DNA of 64,000 bases from Bacillus sp. WMMC1349 (lineage in GTDB: Bacteria > Bacillota > Bacilli > Bacillales > Bacillaceae), in assembly GCF_013155385.1 (NCBI RefSeq), contig NZ_JABJUQ010000007.1, positions 1,656,001 to 1,720,000 of the forward strand, read 5' to 3'. Positions 54,374-63,807 of the stretch are shown in pieces. How positions within the stretch are numbered: the first letter of the stretch is position 1; the number at the start of each line of letters is the position of its first letter. The notes under the pieces were generated by a model. It made no database searches. It was not told the origin of the DNA and was given only the letters and a program-made list of their open reading frames with translations. The translations under genes and the position numbers were made by a program.

Positions 54374-54418
54374 GTTAGCTTGTAGAGAACCAACACTTTT
54401 CTACAAGCTTTTTTATTT
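54374..54418 (+). terminator. Terminator after ribU
   Basis: AGCTTGTAGA-(gaaccaacact)-TTTTCTACAAGCT with a long T-rich tail. Confidence 0.8.
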
Positions 54419-54419
54419 T

Positions 54420-54785
54420 ATAAAACTAAAGACCTCTCGCACTTCTGATATAGAACATACAAATGGATATTGGAGTGTGAATAAACAAAATTTTAAACTA
54501 GAAAAACCTAGTAAATTTACATATCTTTCTTGCTGGGGTTTTTTCTGGATCGGAACTGTAATATGAAAAACGAGAGAAATTAAAAATCGTGATCATGAGA
54601 ATGAGTGAAACACTATGCTGACAAACGGTATGGTATCAACATAACCGAAAAGAAAAAAGATAGGTCTCAGCTAGTTTAAGTATGCGTTTGAGAGTCATTG
54701 GTTAGAAAGTTCATCATAACCTCCGCCGTGTAAATCATCTAAGATAGCATCACCACTTGAAAGCAATAATAGCATGAGTTTTAAG
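54420..54785. other. Intergenic region between ribU and fer
   Basis: No supported gene. A minus-strand frame ending GDAILDDLHGGGYDELSNQ (about 54700-54775) looks like the tail of a lost gene, but nothing upstream fits. The next 85 bases are repeat copy E. Confidence 0.35.
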
Positions 54786-54870
54786 ATTGAAAGTAGTGTG
54801 CGCGAATGAAAATCGCGGAATTTGCTCGTTTTCCGCAGGCGATCCACGAGCTTTTCGAGCAGGAATCTCG
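54786..54870 (-). repeat. Dispersed repeat, copy E (diverged)
   Basis: On the minus strand: GCTCGTGGATCGCCTGCGG, then ACGAGCAAATTCCGCG, ATTTTCATTCG and CACTACTTTCAA. It shares the GCTCGNGGATCGC block with copy D and the AGCAAATTCC and CTACTTTCA blocks with A-C. Confidence 0.65.
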
Positions 54871-54989
54871 CAATTCTGTTGTAAAGAACTTTCTCGGACA
54901 ACCAAACACTCCTTCCTATATAAAGCTGCCAATCACCGCATGCTAAAAATAAAAATATCCGGCACATGGATACCGGATATTGCTACCTT

Positions 54990-55241
<252 letters not shown>

Positions 55242-55502
55242 TCAAAAACCTCCCAGGTTGTTCTTCGTTGGAACAAATGGTTTAACTCTCTATCTATCCG
55301 ATATGAAACCTATTCCCATTACTTATTGTAATGGTGTTAATCATACTTTTCAACTCAAAAATCTAAAAGCGCCCGCTTTTCACAAAGGGTTTACTGCTAA
55401 CATCCCCCTTTTGTCTGACTTTAAACATCGATTTCTCTGCAAAATCTGTTAAAATAAAAAGAAGAAAATATCGATGTCTGGAAGAATATAGGTGGTGCTG
55501 TT

Positions 55503-56543
55503 GTGGCGATTCAATATATTGACGCGATTGTGCTTGACATCCTCTCGAGCATGCAAGGAGAGCGATCTCCAAGCGCGGTGTATCATCTTTTAAAAGGAAA
55601 AAAATCCTCACAGACGATTCAAGACACAAGGTTATTCTCACTTTCGAAATATTTCGGTTTTTGTTCATCACTGTCAAGAGATCGTTTAAATAGCAGTTTT
55701 CAAAGATTGATCCAAGAATCATTCATTACTGAAAAGAGAGGCTATATTCCAACAGAAAGCGGTGAAAAGGAACTTACCGCTTATTTCCGTCTGTATCCAT
55801 GGCCTGCTCATTTTCATGGTGCGCATTATCAACGAACCGCCAAAATCATGTGGGATAGAATGTCTTTGTTGATTCAAGTTCTTTCAAACCATCTCCATGG
55901 CAAACAGGTTTATTTACCAATAACAAAAGATGGTCAGATTCAAAACTGGGTCAAAAAATTTCTGAAAAAACGAGATCCTGCAGAGATCTCAGCCCATTTT
56001 CATCACGAACTAAAGACAAAATTGATGGCACTTCATGATGAGAGGCAAGCCACTATTTTCGTACATTCTCTGACATCAGCTGTTAAAATTGGCTTGACAT
56101 TTAAACAGCTTGCGGAACGGCTAGGTGTAGATGAATGGTACATATATGTTTTGTTTTGGGATGTTCTGCACTACTTTATTCAATCTGTTCAAAAAAGTGA
56201 AAGTCCGTTTTTTCAATTATTAATTGAAGGTCTACCTTTGCAAGATGGGTTGACAAAGTCGACAAAGGAGACTCTTTTTCTTATAAAACAAGGAAAAACA
56301 ATTGATCGAATTGCACAAATTCGCCATTTAAAACGAGCGACGATTGAGGATCATATTGTCGAAATCGCTATTCATGATCCTGCTTTTTCTATAGAACCGT
56401 ATATTTCAGAAGAAGAGCAAAAAACCATTACAGATTATGCTAGAATCAATCAAACCAGAAAAATCAGATTAATTAAAGAAGGACTCGGCAGTAGATATAG
56501 CTATTTTAAAATTCGTCTGGCCCTGTCGAAAGCGGTGGTATAA
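55503..56543 (+). CDS. ypbB: YpbB, helix-turn-helix domain protein
   Basis: A 346-residue protein, close to B. subtilis YpbB. The C-terminal 90 residues contain a helicase-and-RNase-D-like HTH_40 domain ([32 protein letters not shown]). GTG start five bases after AGGTGGTG. It is separated from recQ by one base, so the two are one operon and may act together; the HTH_40 domain is found fused to some RecQ proteins, which supports a partnership (inference). Confidence 0.9.
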   Translation: MAIQYIDAIVLDILSSMQGERSPSAVYHLLKGKKSSQTIQDTRLFSLSKYFGFCSSLSRDRLNSSFQRLIQESFITEKRGYIPTESGEKELTAYFRLYPWPAHFHGAHYQRTAKIMWDRMSLLIQVLSNHLHGKQVYLPITKDGQIQNWVKKFLKKRDPAEISAHFHHELKTKLMALHDERQATIFVHSLTSAVKIGLTFKQLAERLGVDEWYIYVLFWDVLHYFIQSVQKSESPFFQLLIEGLPLQDGLTKSTKETLFLIKQGKTIDRIAQIRHLKRATIEDHIVEIAIHDPAFSIEPYISEEEQKTITDYARINQTRKIRLIKEGLGSRYSYFKIRLALSKAVV

Positions 56544-56544
56544 T

Positions 56545-58041
56545 ATGGATAAAATTCGGCAAACTTTATACGACTACTTTGGCTATCGTTCTTTTAAAAA
56601 GGGACAAAAAGCGATTATACAAAGTGTACTTGATGGTCATGATACCGTTGCCATGCTTCCCACTGGAGGTGGAAAATCATTGTGCTACCAACTTCCGGGT
56701 TTATTGTCTAGCGGAATGGTGATCATTGTTTCTCCATTGCTCTCTTTAATGGAAGATCAAGTGCAGCAATTGAAAATGCGCGGTGAAAAAAGAGTTGCAT
56801 CATACAATAGTATGTTAAGCTATCAAGAAAAAACAGCAATTTTAAATCAGCTGCAGCATTTCAAATTTCTTTATATTTCGCCTGAAGCACTTCAGTCTAA
56901 ACCGATCATCAATAGGCTGAAAGCGATTAAAGTCAGCCTTTTTGTCGTTGATGAAGCACACTGCATTTCTCAATGGGGACATGATTTCAGGCCTGATTAT
57001 TCGAAGCTCGGTCATATTAAAGCCCAGTTTGGTGGTGCCGTTACACTCGCCTTGACAGCGACAGCAACAGCATCCACTTTAAAGGACATATCCAATCTAT
57101 TAATGCTAAAACAGGAAAACTATCTGATCTATTCTGTTAATCGTCCGAATATTGCCCTTCACATTGAAGAGCTGGAGCATACTACTCAGAAAATAGCAAG
57201 GTTGGTTGAACTTGTTGGCAAACTTCAAGGACCTGGACTTGTTTATTGCCCAACGAGGAAATGGGCTGAAGATCTTGCTGATAGGATCAGTAAGGAGACA
57301 AGCCTGAGGACGAACTGTTACCATGGTGGGATGGAGACAGGAGATAGGGTCTTGATTCAGCAACAGTTTATTTGTCACCAGCTTGATATCGTTTGTTGTA
57401 CAAATGCTTTTGGTATGGGTGTTGATACTGATATTCGATATGTCATTCATTTCAGTCTTCCGCAAACAGTGGAAGCTTACATGCAGGAAATTGGACGAGC
57501 TGGTCGAGATGGTGAGCAGAGCATCAGTATCCTCTTGAAAGCTCCAGGTGATGAAGAGCTGCAAAAACAATTAATTGAAATGGAAACCCTTAATCAAGAA
57601 GAAATTTATTATATATTTGACAAATTAACCGATATAAATGATGAACAACGCGCAAAAGAGATTCTGCTGCAAACAGGCTTAAATGAAACACAAGCACGTC
57701 ATTTTCTGCATCTATATACAAAATTTCAGCGTTTAGGAATTGAAGGTCGAACGCACATTCATCAAGAAATGGTCGAGAGAAGCCGGTTGAAATTAAAAAG
57801 AATGTCAGCGTTTGTCCGCCTTACAAACGATCAAGGCTGCTTTCGAAAAGCACTGTTGGCCTATTTTAATGAGAACTGGGAACCTGATTTTGATCGTGAG
57901 GCAGCATGCTGTACGAATTGCGGATTAAACCTTGAAGCGTACATAAGTAGAGAAGTTCATCAACCATTGATCAATCAATTAACTGTCTGGGAGGAAGAAT
58001 TGGATATGATATTTGCAACCAGTCGTGATTGTTTATGCTAA
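56545..58041 (+). CDS. recQ: RecQ-family ATP-dependent DNA helicase
   Basis: A 498-residue 3'-5' helicase. Motif [14 protein letters not shown] with Lys at residue 44, motif [17 protein letters not shown] from residue 136, motif [12 protein letters not shown] near 318. The zinc domain Cys residues lie near the C-terminus (ACCTNCG). No HRDC domain, consistent with the short RecQ (YpbC) of Bacillus. Coupled to ypbB; its end overlaps ypbD by seven bases. Confidence 0.95.
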   Translation: MDKIRQTLYDYFGYRSFKKGQKAIIQSVLDGHDTVAMLPTGGGKSLCYQLPGLLSSGMVIIVSPLLSLMEDQVQQLKMRGEKRVASYNSMLSYQEKTAILNQLQHFKFLYISPEALQSKPIINRLKAIKVSLFVVDEAHCISQWGHDFRPDYSKLGHIKAQFGGAVTLALTATATASTLKDISNLLMLKQENYLIYSVNRPNIALHIEELEHTTQKIARLVELVGKLQGPGLVYCPTRKWAEDLADRISKETSLRTNCYHGGMETGDRVLIQQQFICHQLDIVCCTNAFGMGVDTDIRYVIHFSLPQTVEAYMQEIGRAGRDGEQSISILLKAPGDEELQKQLIEMETLNQEEIYYIFDKLTDINDEQRAKEILLQTGLNETQARHFLHLYTKFQRLGIEGRTHIHQEMVERSRLKLKRMSAFVRLTNDQGCFRKALLAYFNENWEPDFDREAACCTNCGLNLEAYISREVHQPLINQLTVWEEELDMIFATSRDCLC

Positions 58042-58679
58042 AAAAGCAAACTGATATCATTCATCAGCTATCAGATAGAGAAATGCTGAAACAGCTCTAT
58101 TTTTCTCAACTGCTAATGCTTGTCTTCGCAGGCTTATTCGGTGTGTTCTTGTTTCACGATTTAGATGAGTTCTTTTCACTTTGGAAAATATTCGATCAAA
58201 ACATTCTAATTTATGGTGTGCCGATCGCCATTTTTGCCATACTTATCGATCTAGCAGTGATGAAATGGGTCCCCAAGCATATGTATGATGATGAAGGGAT
58301 TAATGAGAAACTTTTTCGAAATCGTTCATATCCGCATATTTTGATTCTTACCCTGTTCATCGCAGTTACTGAAGAGGTTTTGTTTAGGGGGGTCATTCAG
58401 ACCCATTTTGGCATTTGGCTCGGTAGCATTATTTTCGCACTTTTGCATTTTCGTTATTTAGGGAAATGGTTGCTTTTTTTAATGGTTATATCCATCAGTT
58501 TTCTGCTCGGTCTGAGCTTTGAACAGACAGGTAATTTAATGGTTCCGATAACAGCACATTTTCTAATTGATTTTGTATTTGCGTGTCAGATTCGTTTTCA
58601 ACACGTAAGGAGGAGTTTACATGGCAGAGATGTCAAGAATAAAGAGGAAGAAATTGGAACAGGACCAAACTCAGACTGA
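58035..58679 (+). CDS. ypbD: CPBP-family intramembrane metalloprotease YpbD
   Basis: A 214-residue membrane protein with about six spans. The CPBP/Abi motifs EEVLFRG (EExxxR) near residue 120, HFRYLG and HFLIDFVF are present and supply the presumed glutamate and histidine metal ligands. ATG 58035 lies inside the recQ 3' end. Its 3' end overlaps the ypbE start at 58621, where an AGGAGG is seen. Substrate unknown. Confidence 0.88.
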   Translation: MLKKQTDIIHQLSDREMLKQLYFSQLLMLVFAGLFGVFLFHDLDEFFSLWKIFDQNILIYGVPIAIFAILIDLAVMKWVPKHMYDDEGINEKLFRNRSYPHILILTLFIAVTEEVLFRGVIQTHFGIWLGSIIFALLHFRYLGKWLLFLMVISISFLLGLSFEQTGNLMVPITAHFLIDFVFACQIRFQHVRRSLHGRDVKNKEEEIGTGPNSD

Positions 58680-59010
58680 TCTAGATCAAAAAGAGCAGAC
58701 AGAGTTAGAGCTCCTTGGAGATGAATTTCCTTCTAGACGGTCTTATCATAAAAAAAAGAAAAACAGGAAAAAAAAGACTCAAAATAGAAACCCGTTATTC
58801 ACAATTCTTGCTGTCTTGTTTTTCTTTATTCCAATTATTGTCTTTATCGTGTTCATGTACATGATCAATCAAGATCAATCAGATCCTCACCAATATGATG
58901 ATGTGTTTTACGAGAATGACTTAAAAAAAACATCGGAAATAGATGAAAGAATGACAGATTGGCACAATCAAATAATTGTCTTCCTAGTTAAAAAAACAAG
59001 AACTGCTTAA
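58621..59010 (+). CDS. ypbE: YpbE, truncated: membrane protein lacking its LysM domain
   Basis: 129 residues against about 240 in B. subtilis YpbE. A charged cytoplasmic N-terminus with a Lys-rich stretch precedes one membrane span (FTILAVLFFFIPIIVFIVFMYM), then a short outside segment. The LysM domain expected after it is gone: 59010-59095 contains only scattered LysM-like traces in shifted frames (NPGGTRY). It is likely a frameshift and deletion product; the anchor part may still be made. ATG 58621 follows AAGGAGGAG. Confidence 0.7.
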   Translation: MAEMSRIKRKKLEQDQTQTDLDQKEQTELELLGDEFPSRRSYHKKKKNRKKKTQNRNPLFTILAVLFFFIPIIVFIVFMYMINQDQSDPHQYDDVFYENDLKKTSEIDERMTDWHNQIIVFLVKKTRTA

Positions 59011-59099
59011 AGAATGGCAAAAATCCAGGGGGAACACGGTATCATTAAGCTTACACCAACATATGATGATAATAATCAATGGGACAAGGTGTGAGGACT

Positions 59100-59543
59100 T
59101 TGAAAAGTGTATTTGATCAGCCAGATCAATATATGGACGAACCAACAAAACAAATGCTTCTTGCCTTAATTAAGAAAAAACAGAAATATGAAAATTATGC
59201 GAGGCAATCTTTTAGGTGGCAGATGTCTGCTCTTGCTTGCGCTCTTTTGTTCTGCTTATTTTTAGCCGGACAAGGGATTGGTCATAACAGCATTGTCACA
59301 GAAGTCTTAAACGACTCTATTTATCTGTTGTTAATAATGGCATCCGCGTTTGCATACAGCACTGCTTATTATTTTAAAAAGAAAGAAGAAAAAGCAGAAG
59401 GGGAGTTCCACAAACTAAGGTGTGAGATCATTCAGAAAAGCACAGATTTATGGCCTTATCCTGAAGAATGGAAATCAAGGGAAGCTATTTTTAAGTTAAT
59501 GAAACAACAATACGATATCAATTTGTATTTTGAAAGTAAATAA
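59100..59543 (+). CDS. ypbF: YpbF membrane protein
   Basis: A 147-residue protein (from TTG 59100, eight bases after AAGGTG) with two central membrane spans (SALACALLFCLFLAGQGIG and LNDSIYLLLIMASAFAYSTAYYF) and a charged C-terminus. GTG 59091 and ATG 59079 are possible alternatives in the same frame. Location between ypbE and ypbG as in B. subtilis. Function unknown. Confidence 0.8.
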   Translation: MKSVFDQPDQYMDEPTKQMLLALIKKKQKYENYARQSFRWQMSALACALLFCLFLAGQGIGHNSIVTEVLNDSIYLLLIMASAFAYSTAYYFKKKEEKAEGEFHKLRCEIIQKSTDLWPYPEEWKSREAIFKLMKQQYDINLYFESK

Positions 59544-59569
59544 CTAGAGTCCAAAAATGGGGAATGAAG

Positions 59570-60349
59570 ATGATTTATTTAATCTGTTTTTGTATGGCAG
59601 TTTTGATAGGGTTGAGTGTATTGATTTGGAACATGTCAATCATCGCCAAGGAAGATCGCATCATAAAAAATGTCTTTTCGGTTGATCGTTTAACAGGGAC
59701 TAAAACATTAAACATCTTTTTTATTTCCGATATACACAGACGTAAGATTCATGATGACATCATTGATAAAGTGAAAGACCACGGAGTGGACTTGGTGTTG
59801 ATCGGGGGCGATCTTGCAGAGCAAGGCGTTCCAATGACGAGAATTGAAGAAAACATTAAAAAGTTGGCAAGTTTAGGGAGAATCTATTTTGTATGGGGAA
59901 ACAATGATTATGAAATCGATCAGCAGTTGTTATCTCATATTTTTAAGACATATCATGTCACAGCCCTTCGAAATCAATCTGTTATTTATGAACACGACGG
60001 GCAAGTGGTCAATATTATCGGTGTCGATGATATAAGGCTTGAATTGGATGATTACCCAAAAGCGGTACAGGATATCCGTCAGGGAGCGCTGTCTCTTTTG
60101 TTGTCACACAATCCGGCGATACATCATCAAATAGAAGATAAAGACGGGATTGATATCATCTTAAGCGGCCATACTCATGGCGGTCAAATCCGCATTGGCA
60201 AATTTGGGTTTTACGAAAAAGGTGGAACTGGAATCATCAATCAGTCTAAATATTTGATCAGTAATGGCTATGGAACGACAAGGCTGCCATTAAGGCTTGG
60301 AGCACGACCTGAAACACATCTTATTCAACTTGTTCCTAAAAGTAGCTGA
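59570..60349 (+). CDS. ypbG: Calcineurin-like metallophosphoesterase YpbG
   Basis: A 259-residue membrane-anchored phosphoesterase with an N-terminal membrane span. Metal-binding motifs are in order: FFISDIHRR, LVLIGGDLAEQG, WGNNDYE, LLSHNP and SGHTHGGQ. Substrate unknown. ATG 59570 is preferred to ATG 59564 because it gives six bases after GGGGA. Member of the ypbBCDEFG series. Confidence 0.9.
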   Translation: MIYLICFCMAVLIGLSVLIWNMSIIAKEDRIIKNVFSVDRLTGTKTLNIFFISDIHRRKIHDDIIDKVKDHGVDLVLIGGDLAEQGVPMTRIEENIKKLASLGRIYFVWGNNDYEIDQQLLSHIFKTYHVTALRNQSVIYEHDGQVVNIIGVDDIRLELDDYPKAVQDIRQGALSLLLSHNPAIHHQIEDKDGIDIILSGHTHGGQIRIGKFGFYEKGGTGIINQSKYLISNGYGTTRLPLRLGARPETHLIQLVPKSS

Positions 60350-60513
60350 CCTGAGCAATCGTTCTGTTTTTTACTGTTTACATAAAAAAACATCATTCTG
60401 CTTGTCTTACGATGAAACACAGTGTAAACTGGTATCAAAATTAAGAACCTATGACTCATCATCTCCATATAATAAGATATATGATGTGTGCAAGAAGAGC
60501 AGGAGGGAACGAT

Positions 60514-61098
60514 ATGCGGCTTGAGCGTCTAAATTATAATAAGATCAAAATCTTTTTGACAATTGATGATCTGACAGACCGTGGGCTGACGAAAGAGGAC
60601 CTTTGGAAAGATTCATTCAAAGTTCAGCAGTTGTTTAAAGATATGATGAATGAAGCGAATACAGAGCTTGGATTTGAAGTGAATGGCTCAATCGCTGTGG
60701 AAGTATATTCTCTTCAGGCACAAGGAATGGTCATCATTGTCACTAAAAATCAAGATTCAGATGAAGATGATCATGATTATGATGAGGATTATATAGAAAT
60801 GCAAGTCAAGCTTGGTGAAAGTGTTGATATTATATATGAATTTCAAACATTCGAACATCTAATTGAACTAGCTAAAAATCTCGATCGGATCGGGATTCAT
60901 GGCGGAACAGTTTATCATTATGAAGATCGATATTTTTTAAGCTTGGATGATTTTGACTCACATTCTGTTGATGGTGTAATTTCGATTTTAGCTGAATACG
61001 GCTCCCCAACGACTTTAACGATTCACAGACTTCAAGAATATGGAAAAATTATTATGAATCAAAATGCTGTTCAGATGATTCAAACATACTTTAAGTAG
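60514..61098 (+). CDS. mecB: Adapter protein MecB (YpbH), MecA paralogue
   Basis: A 194-residue MecA-type adapter for ClpCP. The N-terminal part (MRLERLNYNKIKIFLTIDDLTDRGLT) recognises targets and the C-terminal domain (residues 100-194) binds ClpC. ATG 60514 follows AGGAGGGA; the frame is open further upstream. B. subtilis YpbH can affect competence and sporulation but does not replace MecA in ComK degradation. An acidic linker (EDDHDYDEDY) separates the domains. Confidence 0.93.
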   Translation: MRLERLNYNKIKIFLTIDDLTDRGLTKEDLWKDSFKVQQLFKDMMNEANTELGFEVNGSIAVEVYSLQAQGMVIIVTKNQDSDEDDHDYDEDYIEMQVKLGESVDIIYEFQTFEHLIELAKNLDRIGIHGGTVYHYEDRYFLSLDDFDSHSVDGVISILAEYGSPTTLTIHRLQEYGKIIMNQNAVQMIQTYFK

Positions 61099-61117
61099 CA
61101 TTTAGTGCTAGTATTTT

Positions 61118-61146
61118 CCGCTGCTGTTTACAGCAGTTTTTTTCTG
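61118..61146 (+). terminator. Terminator after mecB
   Basis: GCTGCTG-ttta-CAGCAG stem followed by seven T. Confidence 0.78.
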
Positions 61147-61180
61147 TGGAAGAAAGAATATGTAAAAATTGTTTTTTTCT

Positions 61181-61208
61181 TTGCATGCTTAGTGTGAGGG
61201 TGTATACT
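61181..61208 (+). promoter_or_regulatory. SigA-type promoter of gudB
   Basis: TTGCAT, 16 bases, TATACT, 50 bases upstream of gudB. Confidence 0.6.
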
Positions 61209-61258
61209 TATGTCTGAAAGGACAACATGCCAGAAAGACTTTAGGGGGTAAACTTATC

Positions 61259-62533
61259 ATGGTAGCCGATCAAAACACCGGTCAAACTGAAGAAAATACA
61301 CACGATGTTTTAAAATCAACACAAACGGTGATACATAAGGCGCTTGAAAAATTGGGGTATCCAGAAGAAGTGTATGAGTTATTAAAAGAACCGATCCGTT
61401 TCTTAACGGTTAAAATTCCGGTTCGTATGGATGATGGGACTGTAAAAATTTTTACGGGCTATCGGGCTCAGCACAATGATGCTGTAGGGCCGACAAAAGG
61501 CGGCATTCGCTTTCATCCGCAAGTCACAGAAAAAGAAGTTAAAGCGCTTTCGATTTGGATGAGTTTGAAGTGTGGAATCATTGACCTTCCATATGGAGGT
61601 GGAAAAGGCGGGATTATTTGTGATCCAAGGGATATGTCTTTTCCTGAATTAGAACGGTTAAGCAGAGGTTACGTTAGAGCGATTAGTCAAATTGTTGGAC
61701 CAACAAAAGATGTGCCTGCTCCTGATGTTTTTACCAATTCACAGATTATGGCATGGATGATGGATGAGTATTCCAGAATCGATGAATTTAATTCTCCGGG
61801 ATTTATCACCGGCAAACCGCTCGTTCTGGGAGGTTCTCATGGTCGAGAATCTGCGACTGCGAAGGGAGTTACAATCTGCATTAAAGAAGCGGCGAAGAAA
61901 AAAGGCATCGATATTGAAGGGGCTTCTGTCGTTGTGCAAGGATTCGGAAATGCGGGTAGTTACCTTGCTAAATTTATGTATGATGCAGGGGCAAAGATTG
62001 TTGGTATTTCAGATGCGTATGGCGGACTATATGATCCTGAAGGTCTTGATATTGATTATTTGCTTGATCGCCGTGACAGCTTCGGAACCGTTACTAAACT
62101 TTTTAATGATACGATTACAAATCAGGAACTGCTGGAACTTGAATGTGATATTTTAGTACCAGCAGCGATAGAAAACCAAATTACTGTCCAAAATGCGCAT
62201 CATATAAAAGCAAAAATCGTTGTTGAAGCTGCTAATGGTCCGACAACACTTGAAGCAACGAAAATTCTTTCTAAGCGTGATATCCTCCTTGTACCTGATG
62301 TATTGGCCAGTGCAGGTGGTGTCACAGTGTCTTATTTTGAATGGGTTCAAAATAATCAAGGTTTTTACTGGACTGAAGAGGAAGTCGAAGAAAGATTGGA
62401 AAAAATGATGATCAAGTCGTTTAATAACATTTATGAAATGGCACATAATCGTAGGATTGATATGAGGCTTGCCGCCTACATGGTGGGTGTCCGTAAGATG
62501 GCAGAAGCCTCTAGGTTCAGGGGTTGGATCTAA
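61259..62533 (+). CDS. gudB: NAD-dependent glutamate dehydrogenase GudB, intact form
   Basis: Oxidises glutamate to 2-oxoglutarate and ammonia; hexameric. 424 residues. The substrate region GPTKGGIRFHP, the catalytic PYGGGKGG and the NAD fold VVVQGFGNAGSY near residue 222 are present. In B. subtilis 168 a 9-bp duplication (extra VKA) inactivates this enzyme; here the segment reads TEKEVKALSIWMSL without duplication, so the enzyme should be active. Location before bdr identifies it as gudB rather than rocG. Ribosome site AGGGGGT. Confidence 0.95.
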   Translation: MVADQNTGQTEENTHDVLKSTQTVIHKALEKLGYPEEVYELLKEPIRFLTVKIPVRMDDGTVKIFTGYRAQHNDAVGPTKGGIRFHPQVTEKEVKALSIWMSLKCGIIDLPYGGGKGGIICDPRDMSFPELERLSRGYVRAISQIVGPTKDVPAPDVFTNSQIMAWMMDEYSRIDEFNSPGFITGKPLVLGGSHGRESATAKGVTICIKEAAKKKGIDIEGASVVVQGFGNAGSYLAKFMYDAGAKIVGISDAYGGLYDPEGLDIDYLLDRRDSFGTVTKLFNDTITNQELLELECDILVPAAIENQITVQNAHHIKAKIVVEAANGPTTLEATKILSKRDILLVPDVLASAGGVTVSYFEWVQNNQGFYWTEEEVEERLEKMMIKSFNNIYEMAHNRRIDMRLAAYMVGVRKMAEASRFRGWI

Positions 62534-62555
62534 GCCTAAGCATTTGCAACACAGC

Positions 62556-62592
62556 AAAAAATCTCCTATCATTAAATAGGAGATTTTTTGAT
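62556..62592 (+). terminator. Terminator after gudB
   Basis: AAAAATCTCCTAT-cattaa-ATAGGAGATTTTTT hairpin. Confidence 0.85.
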
Positions 62593-62621
62593 TTGCCGGA
62601 CATGACAGGAGTGAACAGAGC

Positions 62622-63590
62622 ATGAAAGAAGAAAAAGTCATCATTATTGGGGCTGGTCCCTGTGGGCTTTCGACAGCTATTGCGATGCAGCAAATGGGGA
62701 TCGATGCACTTATCATCGAAAAAGGGAATATTGTAAACAGCATTTATCATTATCCCACTCATCAAACCTTTTTTAGTTCCAGTAATAAGTTGGAAATCGG
62801 AGATGTGGCTTTTATTACAGAGCGGCATAAACCAGTCAGAAATGAAGCACTTACCTATTATAGAGAAGTCGCTAAACGGAAAAGCTTGAGAATTAACGCA
62901 TTTGAAAAAGTCCATTCGGTCAAGAAAACGGATCAAAACCGATTTTTAGTGGAAACTTCAAAGAATACCTATTTGGCTTCATTTTGTATTGTCGCAACCG
63001 GATACTATGACAATCCAAATAAAATGAATATCCCTGGTGAAGATCTTTCAAAGGTGTTTCATTATTTTAAAGAAGCCCATCCGTATTTTGATAAAGATGT
63101 TGTCGTGATCGGTGGAAAAAACTCGAGTGTAGATGCGGCTATGGAACTTGTGAAGGCGGGTGCACGAGTCACAGTTTTGTACAGAGGGAAACAATATTCA
63201 GATAGTATCAAACCGTGGATCCTGCCCGAATTTGTTTCGCTAGTAAAACACGGAAAAATCCATATGGAGTTCGGTGCCATTGTAAAAGAAATTACTGACG
63301 ATCAGTTAATTTATACAAATCTTTTAAATGAAGAGATCATGATTAAAAATGACTTTGTCTTTGCGATGACAGGTTATCATCCTGACCACGGCTTTCTGAA
63401 AAAGATGGGGGTCGAAATTGATGCTGAATCAGGCCGTCCTTTTTTTAACGCAAATACATTGGAAACAAATGTAGAAGGTATATTTATTTCTGGAGTTATT
63501 GTGGCAGGCAATAATGCCAATGAAATCTTTATTGAAAATGGACGGTTTCATGGTGGGATGATTGCAGAAGAACTAAAAAAACGTGTTTAA
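62622..63590 (+). CDS. bdr: Bacillithiol disulfide reductase Bdr (YpdA)
   Basis: FAD- and NADPH-dependent flavoprotein of the thioredoxin-reductase-like group that reduces bacillithiol disulfide; 322 residues. The FAD motif IIGAGPCGLSTAIA begins at residue 7 and has the YpdA-specific Cys in GPCG; the NADPH motif VVVIGGKNSSVDAAMEL is near residue 162. No CxxC redox pair, as expected for YpdA. Partner of bacilliredoxins such as BrxA at 25153. Ribosome site around CAGGAGTG. Confidence 0.93.
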   Translation: MKEEKVIIIGAGPCGLSTAIAMQQMGIDALIIEKGNIVNSIYHYPTHQTFFSSSNKLEIGDVAFITERHKPVRNEALTYYREVAKRKSLRINAFEKVHSVKKTDQNRFLVETSKNTYLASFCIVATGYYDNPNKMNIPGEDLSKVFHYFKEAHPYFDKDVVVIGGKNSSVDAAMELVKAGARVTVLYRGKQYSDSIKPWILPEFVSLVKHGKIHMEFGAIVKEITDDQLIYTNLLNEEIMIKNDFVFAMTGYHPDHGFLKKMGVEIDAESGRPFFNANTLETNVEGIFISGVIVAGNNANEIFIENGRFHGGMIAEELKKRV

Positions 63591-63617
63591 AATGAATAAT
63601 AAAATGGGATGTATGAG

Positions 63618-63738
63618 GAACTGTCTAAAAAGTCCTTTATCAACTTGAATTAGGGGGAATGGCGAGACCTCGCAGGAGCAAGGAAAGCGAGCATATTCCC
63701 CATTTTTTATTGATCCATACTACTTCAGGGCGTCCCCC
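63618..63738 (+). repeat. Dispersed repeat, copy B
   Basis: Starts GAACTGTCTAAAAAGTCC, contains GGCGAGACCTCGCAGGAGC, AAGCGAGCATATTCCCC and ATTGATCCATACTACTT, and ends CAGGGCGTCCCCC. The longest copy; collinear with copy A. Confidence 0.75.
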
Positions 63739-63807
63739 GTTTTTTAATTTCAAAACATTTCAAATTATGGTAGGATAGAATCAGTTGAAAAGGAAAGAGG
63801 TTTCCTC

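Noticed and set aside
62153..62936. Long minus-strand ORFs opposite gudB and bdr
   Set aside because: Shadows of strongly coding genes with family motifs on the plus strand; no ribosome sites.
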